A stretch of 64,000 nucleotides of DNA, from assembly GCA_963762545.1 (NCBI GenBank), contig CAVXLC010000005.1, positions 1-64,000 of the forward strand. The letters run 5' to 3'. This DNA is from JABFSM01 sp963762545 (GTDB lineage: Bacteria; Gemmatimonadota; Gemmatimonadetes; Gemmatimonadales; GWC2-71-9). The notes below the pieces were generated by a model. The model was not told the origin of the DNA. It was given only the letters and a program-made list of their open reading frames with translations, and made no database searches. The position numbers were made by a program, and so were the translations under genes. Of this stretch, positions 1 to 8,935 are shown piece after piece (positions within the stretch are counted from its first letter, which is position 1; every line of letters begins with the position of its first letter).

Positions 1-1
1 C

Positions 2-1654
2 GTTCCCGTCATCCAGTTCGAGAAGGACGGCGCCGAGGACGCGGGGCTGGTGAAGATCGACCTGCTGGGCAATCGCTCCCTGGCGGTCATCCGCGACGGC
101 ATCGCCGCGGTGCGCGCGAACACCGGGCGGGTGCTCGACTACACCTCCGCCGACGCGGGAGAGGATCCGGCCACCCGGAAGCTGTTCGCCACCGGTCAGA
201 CCATGGGGGTGTTCTACACCGAGTCGCCGGCGTCGCGGCTGCTCTGCATCAAGAGCAAGGCGGAGCAGTTCGAGCTGCTGGTGCTCAACACCAGCATCAT
301 CCGCCCCGCGTCCAACCGCTTCATCCGCATCTACCTGGAACGGCTGCACGGCGCGCAGTACCAGCCGCTCGATCCGTCGCTCCGGGACGTGCTGGCCGAC
401 ACCTTCGGGGTGATGGTGTACCAGGAAGACGTGGTGAACGTGTGCGCGGCCTTCGCGGGCATGCCGCTCTCCACCGCCGACGGCCTTCGCAAGGCGCTCT
501 CCAAGAAGCGGCCGGTCAAGGCGCTGGCGTCGTATGCGCAGGAGTTCTTCGAGGGCGCGCTGGCGCTGGGGCGCCGCGAGGACACCGCCAAGCAGGTGTG
601 GCACATGGTGATGAGCTTTGCGGGCTACAGCTTCTGCAAGGGGCACTCCTGCTCCTACATCCAGGTGGCGCAGCAGTCCTGCTATCTCCGGGCCCACTAT
701 CCCGCCGAATTCTTCGCGGCGGTGCTGGCTAACGGGGGCGGGTTCTACGCCCCGTTCGCGTACGTCGCGGAGGCCCGGCGCGCGGGGGTGACGGTGCTGC
801 CGCCGGACATCAACGCGAGCCGGTTCGAGACCACCGGATGCGGACCGGCCATCCGCATCGGACTGCAGTTCATCAAGGGGTTGAGCGCCGGAGCGGTGGA
901 GCGGATACTCGGCGGGAGGACGGGAGGGCGGGAGGACCGGAGCGCCCCGGAATCTCCCGTCGTCCCCTCCTCCCATCGTCCCGTCTATCGCAGCATCCCC
1001 GACCTCCGGGCCCGCACCGGTCTTCGCCCCGACGACCTGCACCTGCTGATCCGGGTGGGGGCGTGCGACAGCATCGCGGAAGGGAAGACGCGGCCGTCCA
1101 TGCTGTGGGAGGTGGACCGGGCGAGTCGGGAGGACGGGAAGACGGGAAGCAAGGGCGAGCTGCTCGAGGTCCTCCCGTCCTCCCACCCTCCCGTCCTCCC
1201 GCCCTACTCCCCCGAGCGTCGTCGAGCCACCGAATACGAGCTGCTGGGCTTTTCGACCGATTGTCATCCCATGACGCTGCACCGGGAGTCGCTGCGCCGG
1301 TTTCGGCTGGTGTCCGCCGGCGATTTGCACCGGCATGTCGGCCGGGCGGTCCTCTGCGCCGGCATGCTCACCACGTCCAAGCCGGTCCACACCGCCAAGG
1401 ACGAGCCGATGCAGTTCGCCACCTTCGACGACGGCACCGGGCTGATCGAGGCGGTGCTCTTTCCCGAGGTGCACCGGACCCGCGGCCACGTCCTCTTCGA
1501 TCCGGGGCCGTTCATTTTCCGGGGCAAGGTGGAGGAGGAATTCGGCGGCATCACGGTCACCCTGACCCATCTCGAGCGGTTGGAGCGCCTGCTGGCAAAG
1601 ACCCAGACCCGCTCCCCGACCATTCGCCAGCGGACCGGCGGGACGGTATTTTGA
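2..1654 (+). CDS. DNA polymerase III alpha subunit family protein, C-terminal part (5' end outside window)
   Basis: The frame is open from the first bases of the window, so the start lies upstream. About 550 residues are visible: the end of the polymerase palm/fingers (VKIDLLGNRSLAVI, then FYTESPASR and VYQEDVV, matching FQVESxAMR and VYQEQVM of DnaE), the helical region with FCKGHSCSYIQVAQQ, and a C-terminal OB-fold (MQFATFDDGTGLIEAVLFP). These are family hallmarks of bacterial replicative or translesion DnaE enzymes. The catalytic aspartates are upstream, so replicative DnaE1 and an ImuC/DnaE2-like paralogue cannot be told apart here. Two low-complexity stretches (about residues 304-328 and 375-401 of the visible part), rich in G/R/E/D then P/S/V, are encoded by inverted octamer repeats and look like in-frame insertions flanking the linker before the OB-fold. 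The gene is 38 bp upstream of the tricorn gene. Confidence 0.9.
   Translation, partial: VPVIQFEKDGAEDAGLVKIDLLGNRSLAVIRDGIAAVRANTGRVLDYTSADAGEDPATRKLFATGQTMGVFYTESPASRLLCIKSKAEQFELLVLNTSIIRPASNRFIRIYLERLHGAQYQPLDPSLRDVLADTFGVMVYQEDVVNVCAAFAGMPLSTADGLRKALSKKRPVKALASYAQEFFEGALALGRREDTAKQVWHMVMSFAGYSFCKGHSCSYIQVAQQSCYLRAHYPAEFFAAVLANGGGFYAPFAYVAEARRAGVTVLPPDINASRFETTGCGPAIRIGLQFIKGLSAGAVERILGGRTGGREDRSAPESPVVPSSHRPVYRSIPDLRARTGLRPDDLHLLIRVGACDSIAEGKTRPSMLWEVDRASREDGKTGSKGELLEVLPSSHPPVLPPYSPERRRATEYELLGFSTDCHPMTLHRESLRRFRLVSAGDLHRHVGRAVLCAGMLTTSKPVHTAKDEPMQFATFDDGTGLIEAVLFPEVHRTRGHVLFDPGPFIFRGKVEEEFGGITVTLTHLERLERLLAKTQTRSPTIRQRTGGTVF
911..985. repeat. Inverted period-8 repeat element inside the polymerase gene (copy 1)
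   Basis: The left half is four imperfect octamers of type GGCGGGAG/GACGGGAG. The right half is the same octamer on the other strand (CTCCCGTC, GTCCCCTC and similar), so the RNA could fold into a long hairpin. The frame stays open through it and encodes RTGGRED followed by PVVPSS. Confidence 0.8.
1125..1204. repeat. Inverted period-8 repeat element inside the polymerase gene (copy 2)
   Basis: It has the same octamer family (GGACGGGA and variants): three units on the plus strand, then about five units inverted (TCCCGTCC), around a short loop. It is read in the same phase as copy 1, giving SREDGKTG and then VLPSSHPPV. Confidence 0.8.
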
Positions 1655-1692
1655 GTCGTCCGCTCACTCCGTTCACTGATCCCGGATATCCA

Positions 1693-4600
1693 ATGACTCG
1701 CCGCCTCTGCCTGTTCGCGCTGGCACTCTCCCTCCCGCTCCCCATTGCCGCGCAGGGCACCCGCCTGCTGCGGCAGCCCACCGTGAGCGCCACGCAGATC
1801 GCCTTCGAGTACGGGGGCGATCTCTGGATCGTCGACAAGGCCGGCGGCGAGTCGCGGCGGCTCACCAGCACGCCTGCGGTCGAGGCCGATCCCCAGCTCT
1901 CGCCCGACGGCCGCTGGATCGCGTTCACCTCCAACCGCAGCGGTAACGAGGACGTCTACGTGATGCCCGCGGAAGGCGGCGATCCCCGGCGGCTCACCTG
2001 GCATCCGGGCAGCGACGAGGCCCGGGGCTGGTCGCCCGACGGGAAGTTGGTGCTCTTCTCCTCCAACCGGAGCACCGCCCCGGCCGTCTACGGCCGGTTG
2101 TGGACGGTGCCCGCCGAGGGCGGCGTGGAGCGGATGATTCCGGCCCCGATGGCCGTGCGGGGCTCCTGGTCGGCCGACGGCAAGCGCCTGGTCTACGATC
2201 GGGTGAGCCGGTGGGACGTCGAGTTCCGGAACTATCGCGGCGGCCAGAACACTCCCCTCACCATCCTCGATCCCGCGAGCCTGGACGAAACCCGCCTGCC
2301 CAACGAGCGCAGCGCCGACACCCAGCCGGTCTGGGTGGGACAGACCATCTACTTCCTCTCCGATCGCGACTATGCGGTGAACGTGTGGGCCTACGACATC
2401 GGCACGCCGGCGGTGCGGCAGGTGACCCACTTCAAGGACGCGGACGTCAAGTCGCTCGCGGCGGGCGGCGGCAGCATCGTCATCGAGCAGGACGGCTATC
2501 TCCAGACGCTGGATCCGGCCAGCGGCGCGGCGCGAAAGCTGGCCATCACGGTGCACGGAGACTTTCCCTGGGCGGCGCCGCGCTGGATCGACGTGAGCCG
2601 GTCCATCGCGGCCGCGGCGCTCTCGCCCACCGGCAAGCGCGCCCTGTTCGAATCCCGGGGTGACATCTTCACCGTGCCGGTGGACAAGGGCGACGCGCGC
2701 AACCTGACGCGCAGTCCCGGCTCGGCGGATCGGACCCCGGTCTGGTCACCCGACGGCAAGCAGGTGGCGTGGTTCTCCGATGCGGGCAAGGGATACCGGC
2801 TGATGATCGGCTCGCAGGACGGGCTGACTCCGCCGCGGGAAATCCCGATCGGCGAAGCCAAGTTCGCCTATACCGCCAACTGGTCTCCCGACGGGAAGCG
2901 GATCGCCTTCGCGGACGATCATTCCCGGATCCGCGTGGTCGAGGTGGCCACCGGCGCCATCACCACCGCGGACGTGGACGGGAGTCTCCTGGCCCGCGGC
3001 CGCTTCGAGGCGGTCTGGTCTCCCGATTCCAAGTGGCTGGCCTACTCCAAGGCGTTCCCCAACCGCTTCCGCCGCATCGTCATCTGGTCCCTGGCGGACG
3101 GGAAGGCCACGCCGGTCACCGACGCCCTGGCGGACGCCGTGAACCCGGCCTGGGACCGGAACGGGCGCTATCTCTATTTCCTGGCCAGCACCGACCTGGG
3201 CCTGGCCAGCGGCTGGGCCAACATCTCGAGCATCGGCCGCCCGGTGACGCGAGGCGCCTACATCGCGCTGCTCAGCGCCACCGACTCCACACCGTTCCAG
3301 CCCCAGAGCGACGAAGAGGGCATGGCCGCGCCTGGCCGGCCGGCGGCTCCGCCTTCACAGCAGACCCCGCCGGGTGCCCCGGCCACTCCACCGAGTGGAG
3401 GCGCGGCGGCCCCGGCCGGCCAAGGCCAGCACGCCGACTCGGCCGCGGCAGTGCATATCGATTTCCCGAACCTCGATCATCGGATTCTGGCGCTGCAGGT
3501 GCCGGTGCGCGACTACGCCGATCTCACCGCCGGGACCACCGGCATCGTGTTTCTCGCGGAGCGGGTCCCCCAGCAGCCCGGCGTCACCCTGCACAAGTAC
3601 GACCTCTCGAAGCGCAAGGCCGATGTCTTCCTGGCCGGGGTCGGCGCGTTCTCGGTTTCGGGCGACGGCAAGAAACTGCTCTATCAGTCCGCCGGCCAGT
3701 GGACCGTGACCGGTACCGAGGCCCCGCCCCGTCCCGGCGAAGGCCGGCTCACCGTGGCACTCTCGGCGCAGCTCGATCCGGCACAGGAATGGGCCCAGAT
3801 CTTCAACGAAGCGTGGCGGATGGAGCGGGACTTCTTCTACGACCCCGCGCTCCACGGCGCCGACTGGCCCGCGGTCTACACCCGGTATGCCCCGCTGGTT
3901 CCCTATGTGCGGCACCGGTCCGATCTCAATTACGTGCTGGATCAGGTGGGAGGCGAGCTCTCGGTCGGCCACAGCTTTACTCGGGGCGGGGACATGCCGG
4001 CGGTCGACTCGACCCGCACGGGACTGCTGGGCGCCGATCTCCTGCCGGAAGGAGACCGCTGGAAGATCGCGCGGATCTACACCGGTGAGAGCTGGAATCC
4101 CGAGCTCCGCGCCCCGCTCGACGCGCCGGGACTCAAGGTGCGGGCCGGCAACTACATCCTCGAGGTGAACGGCGCCGACCTCCGGGTGCCCGACAACCCC
4201 TCGCGCCTGCTGGACGGCACCGCGGAAAAACAGACGGTGCTCCGCGTCAACGACCGTCCGGTCCTCGAGGGATCCTGGACGATTACCGTGGTGCCGCTCC
4301 GCTCCGAAAACGCGCTGCGCACCCGGGCCTGGGTCGAAGACAACCGCCGCAAGGTGGATTCGCTCTCGGGGGGCCGGCTGGCGTACGTCTGGGTTCCCAA
4401 CACTGGCGGCCCCGGGTACGCCTCCTTCAACCGCTACTTCTTCGCCCAGCAGGACAAGGCGGGCGCCGTCATCGATGAGCGCTTCAACCAGGGCGGCCTC
4501 CTCGATGACTACATGGTGGACTACATGAGCCGCCAGCCGATCGGCGGCGTCAGCAACGATGCCCCGGGCGGCATTCACTTCCCGCTGCCGATGGCGGGCG

Positions 4601-4995
4601 TCCTGGGGCCCAAGGTCCTGCTCACCAACGAGCTGGCCGGATCGGGAGGAGACTATTTCCCCTGGGCCTTTCACGAGCTCAAGGTGGGGCCGCTCATCGG
4701 CACGCGCACCTGGGGCGGCCTGGTGGCGGCGAGCGTACCGTATCCTCTGGTCGACGGGGGCACCATCACCGCGCCGTCCTCCGCCGTCTTCACCCTCCAC
4801 GGCACCTGGCCCGCCGAGGGAGAGGGCGTCCCGCCCGACATCGAGGTCCCGCTGGACGCCAAGTCGGTGGGGGCCGGCCATGACCCCCAGCTGGAGCGGG
4901 GCGTGGCCGAGGCGCTGAAGGCGCTGGCTCAGGCACCGGTCAAGCCCCTGACTCTCCCGCCGCCGAGCAAGCGGGCCCGCCGCCCGGTGCCCTGA
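1693..4995 (+). CDS. Tricorn protease homologue (S41, secreted)
   Basis: This is a 1100-residue protein with a signal peptide (MTRRLCLFALALSLPLPIAAQ), so it is periplasmic or extracellular. The order is a PD40/beta-propeller half with many SPDGKxxxF repeats (about 25-520), a Pro/Ala/Gln-rich linker (about 545-590), then tricorn core, PDZ and S41 peptidase domains. Active-site motifs visible: GELSVGHSF (His region), DERFNQGG, and AGSGGDYFPW with the nucleophile Ser. The family cleaves peptides fed through the propeller. The ATG at 1693 is chosen because it begins the signal peptide; the much longer open frame upstream runs out of frame through the polymerase gene. A second S41 protease lies convergently 0.6 kb downstream. 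Confidence 0.9.
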   Translation: MTRRLCLFALALSLPLPIAAQGTRLLRQPTVSATQIAFEYGGDLWIVDKAGGESRRLTSTPAVEADPQLSPDGRWIAFTSNRSGNEDVYVMPAEGGDPRRLTWHPGSDEARGWSPDGKLVLFSSNRSTAPAVYGRLWTVPAEGGVERMIPAPMAVRGSWSADGKRLVYDRVSRWDVEFRNYRGGQNTPLTILDPASLDETRLPNERSADTQPVWVGQTIYFLSDRDYAVNVWAYDIGTPAVRQVTHFKDADVKSLAAGGGSIVIEQDGYLQTLDPASGAARKLAITVHGDFPWAAPRWIDVSRSIAAAALSPTGKRALFESRGDIFTVPVDKGDARNLTRSPGSADRTPVWSPDGKQVAWFSDAGKGYRLMIGSQDGLTPPREIPIGEAKFAYTANWSPDGKRIAFADDHSRIRVVEVATGAITTADVDGSLLARGRFEAVWSPDSKWLAYSKAFPNRFRRIVIWSLADGKATPVTDALADAVNPAWDRNGRYLYFLASTDLGLASGWANISSIGRPVTRGAYIALLSATDSTPFQPQSDEEGMAAPGRPAAPPSQQTPPGAPATPPSGGAAAPAGQGQHADSAAAVHIDFPNLDHRILALQVPVRDYADLTAGTTGIVFLAERVPQQPGVTLHKYDLSKRKADVFLAGVGAFSVSGDGKKLLYQSAGQWTVTGTEAPPRPGEGRLTVALSAQLDPAQEWAQIFNEAWRMERDFFYDPALHGADWPAVYTRYAPLVPYVRHRSDLNYVLDQVGGELSVGHSFTRGGDMPAVDSTRTGLLGADLLPEGDRWKIARIYTGESWNPELRAPLDAPGLKVRAGNYILEVNGADLRVPDNPSRLLDGTAEKQTVLRVNDRPVLEGSWTITVVPLRSENALRTRAWVEDNRRKVDSLSGGRLAYVWVPNTGGPGYASFNRYFFAQQDKAGAVIDERFNQGGLLDDYMVDYMSRQPIGGVSNDAPGGIHFPLPMAGVLGPKVLLTNELAGSGGDYFPWAFHELKVGPLIGTRTWGGLVAASVPYPLVDGGTITAPSSAVFTLHGTWPAEGEGVPPDIEVPLDAKSVGAGHDPQLERGVAEALKALAQAPVKPLTLPPPSKRARRPVP

Positions 4996-5013
4996 GGCTC
5001 GAGGGGAGGCCTC

Positions 5014-5538
5014 ATGCGGATCGTCATCGGCATCGTCGTCGGGCTGATCCTGATCGTGGGCCTGGTCTTCGCGGTGGGGCTCGTCCTGCCGCGGGAGCAT
5101 CGCGCCACCAGCCGGATCGCCCTGCGCCAATCCCCGGAGGAGGTCTGGGGCGTGGTGCGGGATCTCGGCGCCCTGGTCGGCACCTGGCCCGACCTCAAGA
5201 GCGCCAGGCGCCTCCCCGACCAGGGAGGCAAGGAAGTCTGGGAGCAGAACGCGGGCGGGTTTCCGCTCAAGCTCATTATCGAGGAATCGGTTCCGCCGGA
5301 ACACCTGGTGGCGCGGATCGACGCGGCGCCCGACGCGACCTTCGGCGGGATCTGGACCTACGAATTACGAGCGGCGGCGGACGGGTCAACCGTGACGGTG
5401 ACCGAGGCCGGGTATGTCAACAATCCGCTCTTCCGGACCATGATGAAGCTGATGCGCGTCCACCGGACGGCCGACGGGTACCTCGCGGCACTGGGAAGGA
5501 AGTTCGGCGAGATCGTCACCCCGGAGCACGTGGAGTAA
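5014..5538 (+). CDS. SRPBCC (START/polyketide cyclase-like) family protein, membrane-anchored
   Basis: This is 174 residues: an N-terminal membrane helix (about 3-26, MRIVIGIVVGLILIVGLVF), then a SRPBCC-like ligand-binding fold with SPEEVWGVVRDLGALVGTWPD at its start and a long C-terminal helix (MMKLMRVHRTADGYLAALGRKFGE). A good ribosome site (GGGGAGG) lies just before the ATG. It is 18 bp downstream of the tricorn gene and probably co-transcribed. The ligand is unknown; the family binds hydrophobic small molecules. Confidence 0.8.
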   Translation: MRIVIGIVVGLILIVGLVFAVGLVLPREHRATSRIALRQSPEEVWGVVRDLGALVGTWPDLKSARRLPDQGGKEVWEQNAGGFPLKLIIEESVPPEHLVARIDAAPDATFGGIWTYELRAAADGSTVTVTEAGYVNNPLFRTMMKLMRVHRTADGYLAALGRKFGEIVTPEHVE

Positions 5539-5543
5539 GAGCC

Positions 5544-5598
5544 CAGGAGGCGATGAGGCGAGGTGATTCCTTCGCCTCCTCGCCTCTTAGCCTCTTAG
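5544..5598. repeat. Inverted period-8 repeat (GAGGC family) between convergent genes
   Basis: Units of type ATGAGGCG/AGGAGGCG on the left and their inverse (CGCCTCCT, CGCCTCTT, AGCCTCTT) on the right surround a short loop. It fills the gap between the SRPBCC stop and the stop codon of the convergent S41 protease, where the hairpin could also end transcription. Confidence 0.75.
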
Positions 5599-8500
5599 TG
5601 CAGCTGCGCCAGCAACGTCTTCACCGCCGCCTCCAGCTGGACGTCTTTCCCGGTGTACCATTCGCCAATCGGGCGTTCCACCGGCACATCCACCGGGCGG
5701 GGCGCCAGCTCCATGTCCTTCCCGTCGTGGCCGGTGATCAGTGTCGAAGGCATCCGCATGATGGTGCCGTCCAGCAGCGACAGATTCGACGTGTAGATGA
5801 TCCACCCCGCGGTCGGCTCGCCCACCACCTTGCCCAGGCCGAGGGTGCGATACCCCTCGGTGAAGTCCTCGGCGTCCGACAGGGAGTGCTGGTTCACGAT
5901 CAGCACGGTGGGTCGCTCCAGCGCCCGCTGCCCCAGCTGGCTCCGGGCCGGCGCCACCGCGGTGCCGCGCGACTGCATCGAGAGGTACGGACGCCGCTCG
6001 AAGATGTCGAGCGCGTAGGCGTTGATGAAGCCGCCGTTGTTGTTCCGGATGTCGATGACCACGCCGTCGCGACCGTGGTTCTCGGTATCCAGGTCCACCG
6101 AGAGCTGCGCCAGCGTGCCGGCTCCCATGTCGGGCAGGTGGACGTAGCCGAGCCGTCCGCCGCTGATCCGCGCGACATAGGCACGCCGGTCCTCGACCCA
6201 GGCCCGATAGAGCAGGCCCTTCTCTTCCGCGGTGCTCACCGGGCGCACCACGACTTCGCGGCCCGGGTCGCCGGCGGAGCCGCCGACCCGGAGCGTGGTG
6301 CGGCGCCCGACCTTGCCGGTCAGCAGCGCGTCGAGATTCACCCCGCGCCCGGTGGGCTCGCCGTCGACCGAGACGATCCACTCCCCGGTGCGGATCCCCG
6401 CGATCGCGGCGGGCGAGAGCGGAATCACCTCGGACACCTTGAGCGTCCCGGCCGACTCCAGCTCCGCCGGATCGAAGCGGAGGCCGAGTCGGCCGGTGGC
6501 CGGGCCGGCCGGGCCCGGCGGCGGGTTGATCCCCGAGTGGGACGAGTTGAGCTCGCCCACCATCAGCCCCAGGATCCGCCGCATCTCGTCCACCGTGCGC
6601 GCCCCCGCGATCCGCGGCTCGTAGATCCTCCGGACCTCGCTCCAGTCGGCTCCGTGGTATTTGGGATCGGCGTAGTTGTCGCGTTGCAGGGTCCAGGCCT
6701 GCCGGAACACTTCCATCTTCTCGCGATCGAATTCCACATCCAGCTCGGCGCTCACCGCGATGCTCCGGGCCTGCCGGGTCTCGAGGTTGTACGCCTGCAA
6801 GCGGCCGCCCTCGAGGTAGTAGACCTCCTTGCTGTCGGGCGAGAAGGCCAGGTCCCGCTTGAAGCCCGAGGTCGACGTGAGCTGCCGGGCCACCAGCTCG
6901 TCGTTGGTGAGCTCGTCCAGCGGCCAGGCGTAGAGATTGGAGCGACCCGCGGCCCCGGCCACCATCACCACCCACTTGCCGTCGGGGCTGATGATCTGAT
7001 CGTTGACGTCCACGCCGACCGGGATCAGGAACAGGCGCTTGCGGACCTCGTCGAGCTCGTACACCAGCGGCGTGGGCGGGGCCGAGTCCCGCGCCGCGGG
7101 TGGTGCCGCGGGAGCGGGAGGCGGCGTGGTCCGGCTGGGCCGGGGACTCTCCTGGTTGAACAAATCGCGGAATTGATCTTCCCGGAAGCGGGGCGTGCGC
7201 GGCACCAGGTCGACCCGCGCGAGGGCGCCCGGCTCGGTGCGCTGGCCGGAGTTGAGGAGCAGGTAGCTTCCGGTCGGACTCCAGGAGATCGAGCCCGAGT
7301 TCGCGTTGGCCAGAAAGGTCACCTGCTTCGGCGGGCCGCCGGCCGCGGGCACCAGGAAGACGTTGGTGAAGCCTTTGACGCCTCCGCTGAAGTAGGCCAC
7401 CCATTTGCCGTCAGGCGACCAGCCGAATCCCCGCTGCGACGTGAACGGCTCCCGCTCCAGCTCTCCGCTGGCGAGCAGCCGCTCGGTCCGCCCGGCCAGG
7501 TCCAGCACCCGGAGCTCCCGGCCATCGCGCACGAAGGCGACCTGCTTGCCGTCGGGGGAAAACTTGGGCGTGACATCGTTGAGCGGCTGGTCGGTGAGCC
7601 GGGTTTCCGCGCCGGTCATGAAGTCGTAGCTGTAGACGTTGAGCGCGCCGCTCCGGCCCGACACATACACCAGCTTCCGGCTGTCGGGCGACCAGGCGAT
7701 CTGCTCATCCACCGCGGGACTGCGGGTCACCCGAAGCGCCAAGCCGCCGTCCTTCGCGGACACGGCGAAGATCTCTCCCCGCACCGCGAAGGCGATCTTC
7801 TTGCCGTCCGGCGCGAGGGCCATTTCCCGCAGCTGACTGGTGTAGGTCATCCGCTCCACCACGGGCTGGCTCCCCGCCCCCCGCAGCGTGATCGGCACCC
7901 GCGCCGCGCGTCCGGTGGCGGTCTCCAGCGTCCAGATCTCGAAGTCCCGCTCGAACGCGATGCGGGCGCCGTTCCTGGTGATGCTGGGCCAGAGCACCCG
8001 GCCATCCTTGAACTGGGTCACCTGCCGTGCCGGACCCTTGAGGGGGCGGGTCCAGATGTTCTGGGCCGCCCCCCGGTCGGAGACATACCAGAGCGACGCC
8101 CCGTCGGCTCCCCACATGGGCCATCCCTCGCGGGCGGTGCCGTCGGTGAGCGGCTCGAACCCCGGTGGAGCGCCGGGCCGCACCAGGACGATCTGGCTCA
8201 TGTCGAGGTGGCTGCTGCCCTTGCGCCACCACTGGCCGGAGCTGGCGCCCCGCGCGGTGATGGCTACCGATTTCCCGTCGGGCGCCGGCGCGGCCCAGTA
8301 TTCGCTGGCGTACCGGTCGGCGCTCACCGGCACCGGGGTCCCGCCACTGGTCCGCACCTTGTACACGTCGTTCATTCCCGAGATGTCGCGGCTCGAGCTC
8401 GAGTAGTAGACCCATTGGCCGTCGGCCGACCATCCGTCGAGCTGCTCCGCGCCGTCCTCGAAGGTGAGCCGCCGCAAGGCGCCGCTGCCCAGGGTGAGCA

Positions 8501-8795
8501 CCCAGACATCCGGGCTTCCTGCGCGAGTCGAGGTGAACGCCAGCTCGGCTCCGTCCGGCGAATAGAGCGGCCGCGACTCGATGGCCGGATGCGACACGAG
8601 CAGGCGGGCTTCGCCGCCGGCCGCCGGGACGGTCCAGATGTCGCCGCCATTCACGAAGGCGATCTCCGAGCCGTCGGGAGAGATACCCGGCGTCGCGAAC
8701 GACGGGAGCGGCGCCGGTTCCTGCACCGGCCGGATGGAGCCCGGGAGGAGGAGAGCGAGTCCGGTGAGCAGATACCAACGCGGGGCGATGATCAT
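5595..8795 (-). CDS. S41 family peptidase with PD40 beta-propeller and PDZ domain (tricorn-like)
   Basis: This is 1066 residues with an N-terminal signal peptide (hydrophobic core YLLTGLALLLPGSI). PD40 repeats (SPDGxxxAF) cover about residues 30-590. A Pro/Ala linker near 590-615 is followed by the tricorn core motif GELNSSHSG, a PDZ domain (LSPAAIAGIRTGEWIVSVDG) and the S41 catalytic part (VIDIRNNNGGF; NQHSLSDAEDF with the Ser nucleophile). The start is the ATG preceded by AGGA. It shares architecture with the gene at 1693-4995 but little obvious sequence outside motifs, so it is a divergent paralogue. It is a secreted protease by family; the substrate is unknown. Confidence 0.9.
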   Translation of the reverse strand: MIIAPRWYLLTGLALLLPGSIRPVQEPAPLPSFATPGISPDGSEIAFVNGGDIWTVPAAGGEARLLVSHPAIESRPLYSPDGAELAFTSTRAGSPDVWVLTLGSGALRRLTFEDGAEQLDGWSADGQWVYYSSSSRDISGMNDVYKVRTSGGTPVPVSADRYASEYWAAPAPDGKSVAITARGASSGQWWRKGSSHLDMSQIVLVRPGAPPGFEPLTDGTAREGWPMWGADGASLWYVSDRGAAQNIWTRPLKGPARQVTQFKDGRVLWPSITRNGARIAFERDFEIWTLETATGRAARVPITLRGAGSQPVVERMTYTSQLREMALAPDGKKIAFAVRGEIFAVSAKDGGLALRVTRSPAVDEQIAWSPDSRKLVYVSGRSGALNVYSYDFMTGAETRLTDQPLNDVTPKFSPDGKQVAFVRDGRELRVLDLAGRTERLLASGELEREPFTSQRGFGWSPDGKWVAYFSGGVKGFTNVFLVPAAGGPPKQVTFLANANSGSISWSPTGSYLLLNSGQRTEPGALARVDLVPRTPRFREDQFRDLFNQESPRPSRTTPPPAPAAPPAARDSAPPTPLVYELDEVRKRLFLIPVGVDVNDQIISPDGKWVVMVAGAAGRSNLYAWPLDELTNDELVARQLTSTSGFKRDLAFSPDSKEVYYLEGGRLQAYNLETRQARSIAVSAELDVEFDREKMEVFRQAWTLQRDNYADPKYHGADWSEVRRIYEPRIAGARTVDEMRRILGLMVGELNSSHSGINPPPGPAGPATGRLGLRFDPAELESAGTLKVSEVIPLSPAAIAGIRTGEWIVSVDGEPTGRGVNLDALLTGKVGRRTTLRVGGSAGDPGREVVVRPVSTAEEKGLLYRAWVEDRRAYVARISGGRLGYVHLPDMGAGTLAQLSVDLDTENHGRDGVVIDIRNNNGGFINAYALDIFERRPYLSMQSRGTAVAPARSQLGQRALERPTVLIVNQHSLSDAEDFTEGYRTLGLGKVVGEPTAGWIIYTSNLSLLDGTIMRMPSTLITGHDGKDMELAPRPVDVPVERPIGEWYTGKDVQLEAAVKTLLAQLH

Positions 8796-8935
8796 GACAT
8801 CCTATACGGGGTGGTTGGGTCGGGATAATCCTTCCGAAACGGCCCGCTGTCCAGCCTGCCAGGGCCGGCGCGTGCGGGCGGGGCGGACGGGAAACGTCGC
8901 AAGAGTATCTTCGACGGGTCAACCGAGGGGGAACG

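Noticed and set aside
911..1204. CRISPR array or tandem satellite in the polymerase gene
   Set aside because: Units are 8 bp without spacers and are inverted; they do not fit a CRISPR repeat-spacer pattern.
838..1692. N-terminal extension of the tricorn frame into the polymerase gene
   Set aside because: The extension is an out-of-frame reading of the polymerase; the signal peptide begins at 1693.
5553..8828. A 1091-residue plus-strand frame opposite the S41 protease
   Set aside because: The minus strand encodes a signal peptide, PD40 repeats, PDZ and S41 motifs; the plus frame is a shadow.
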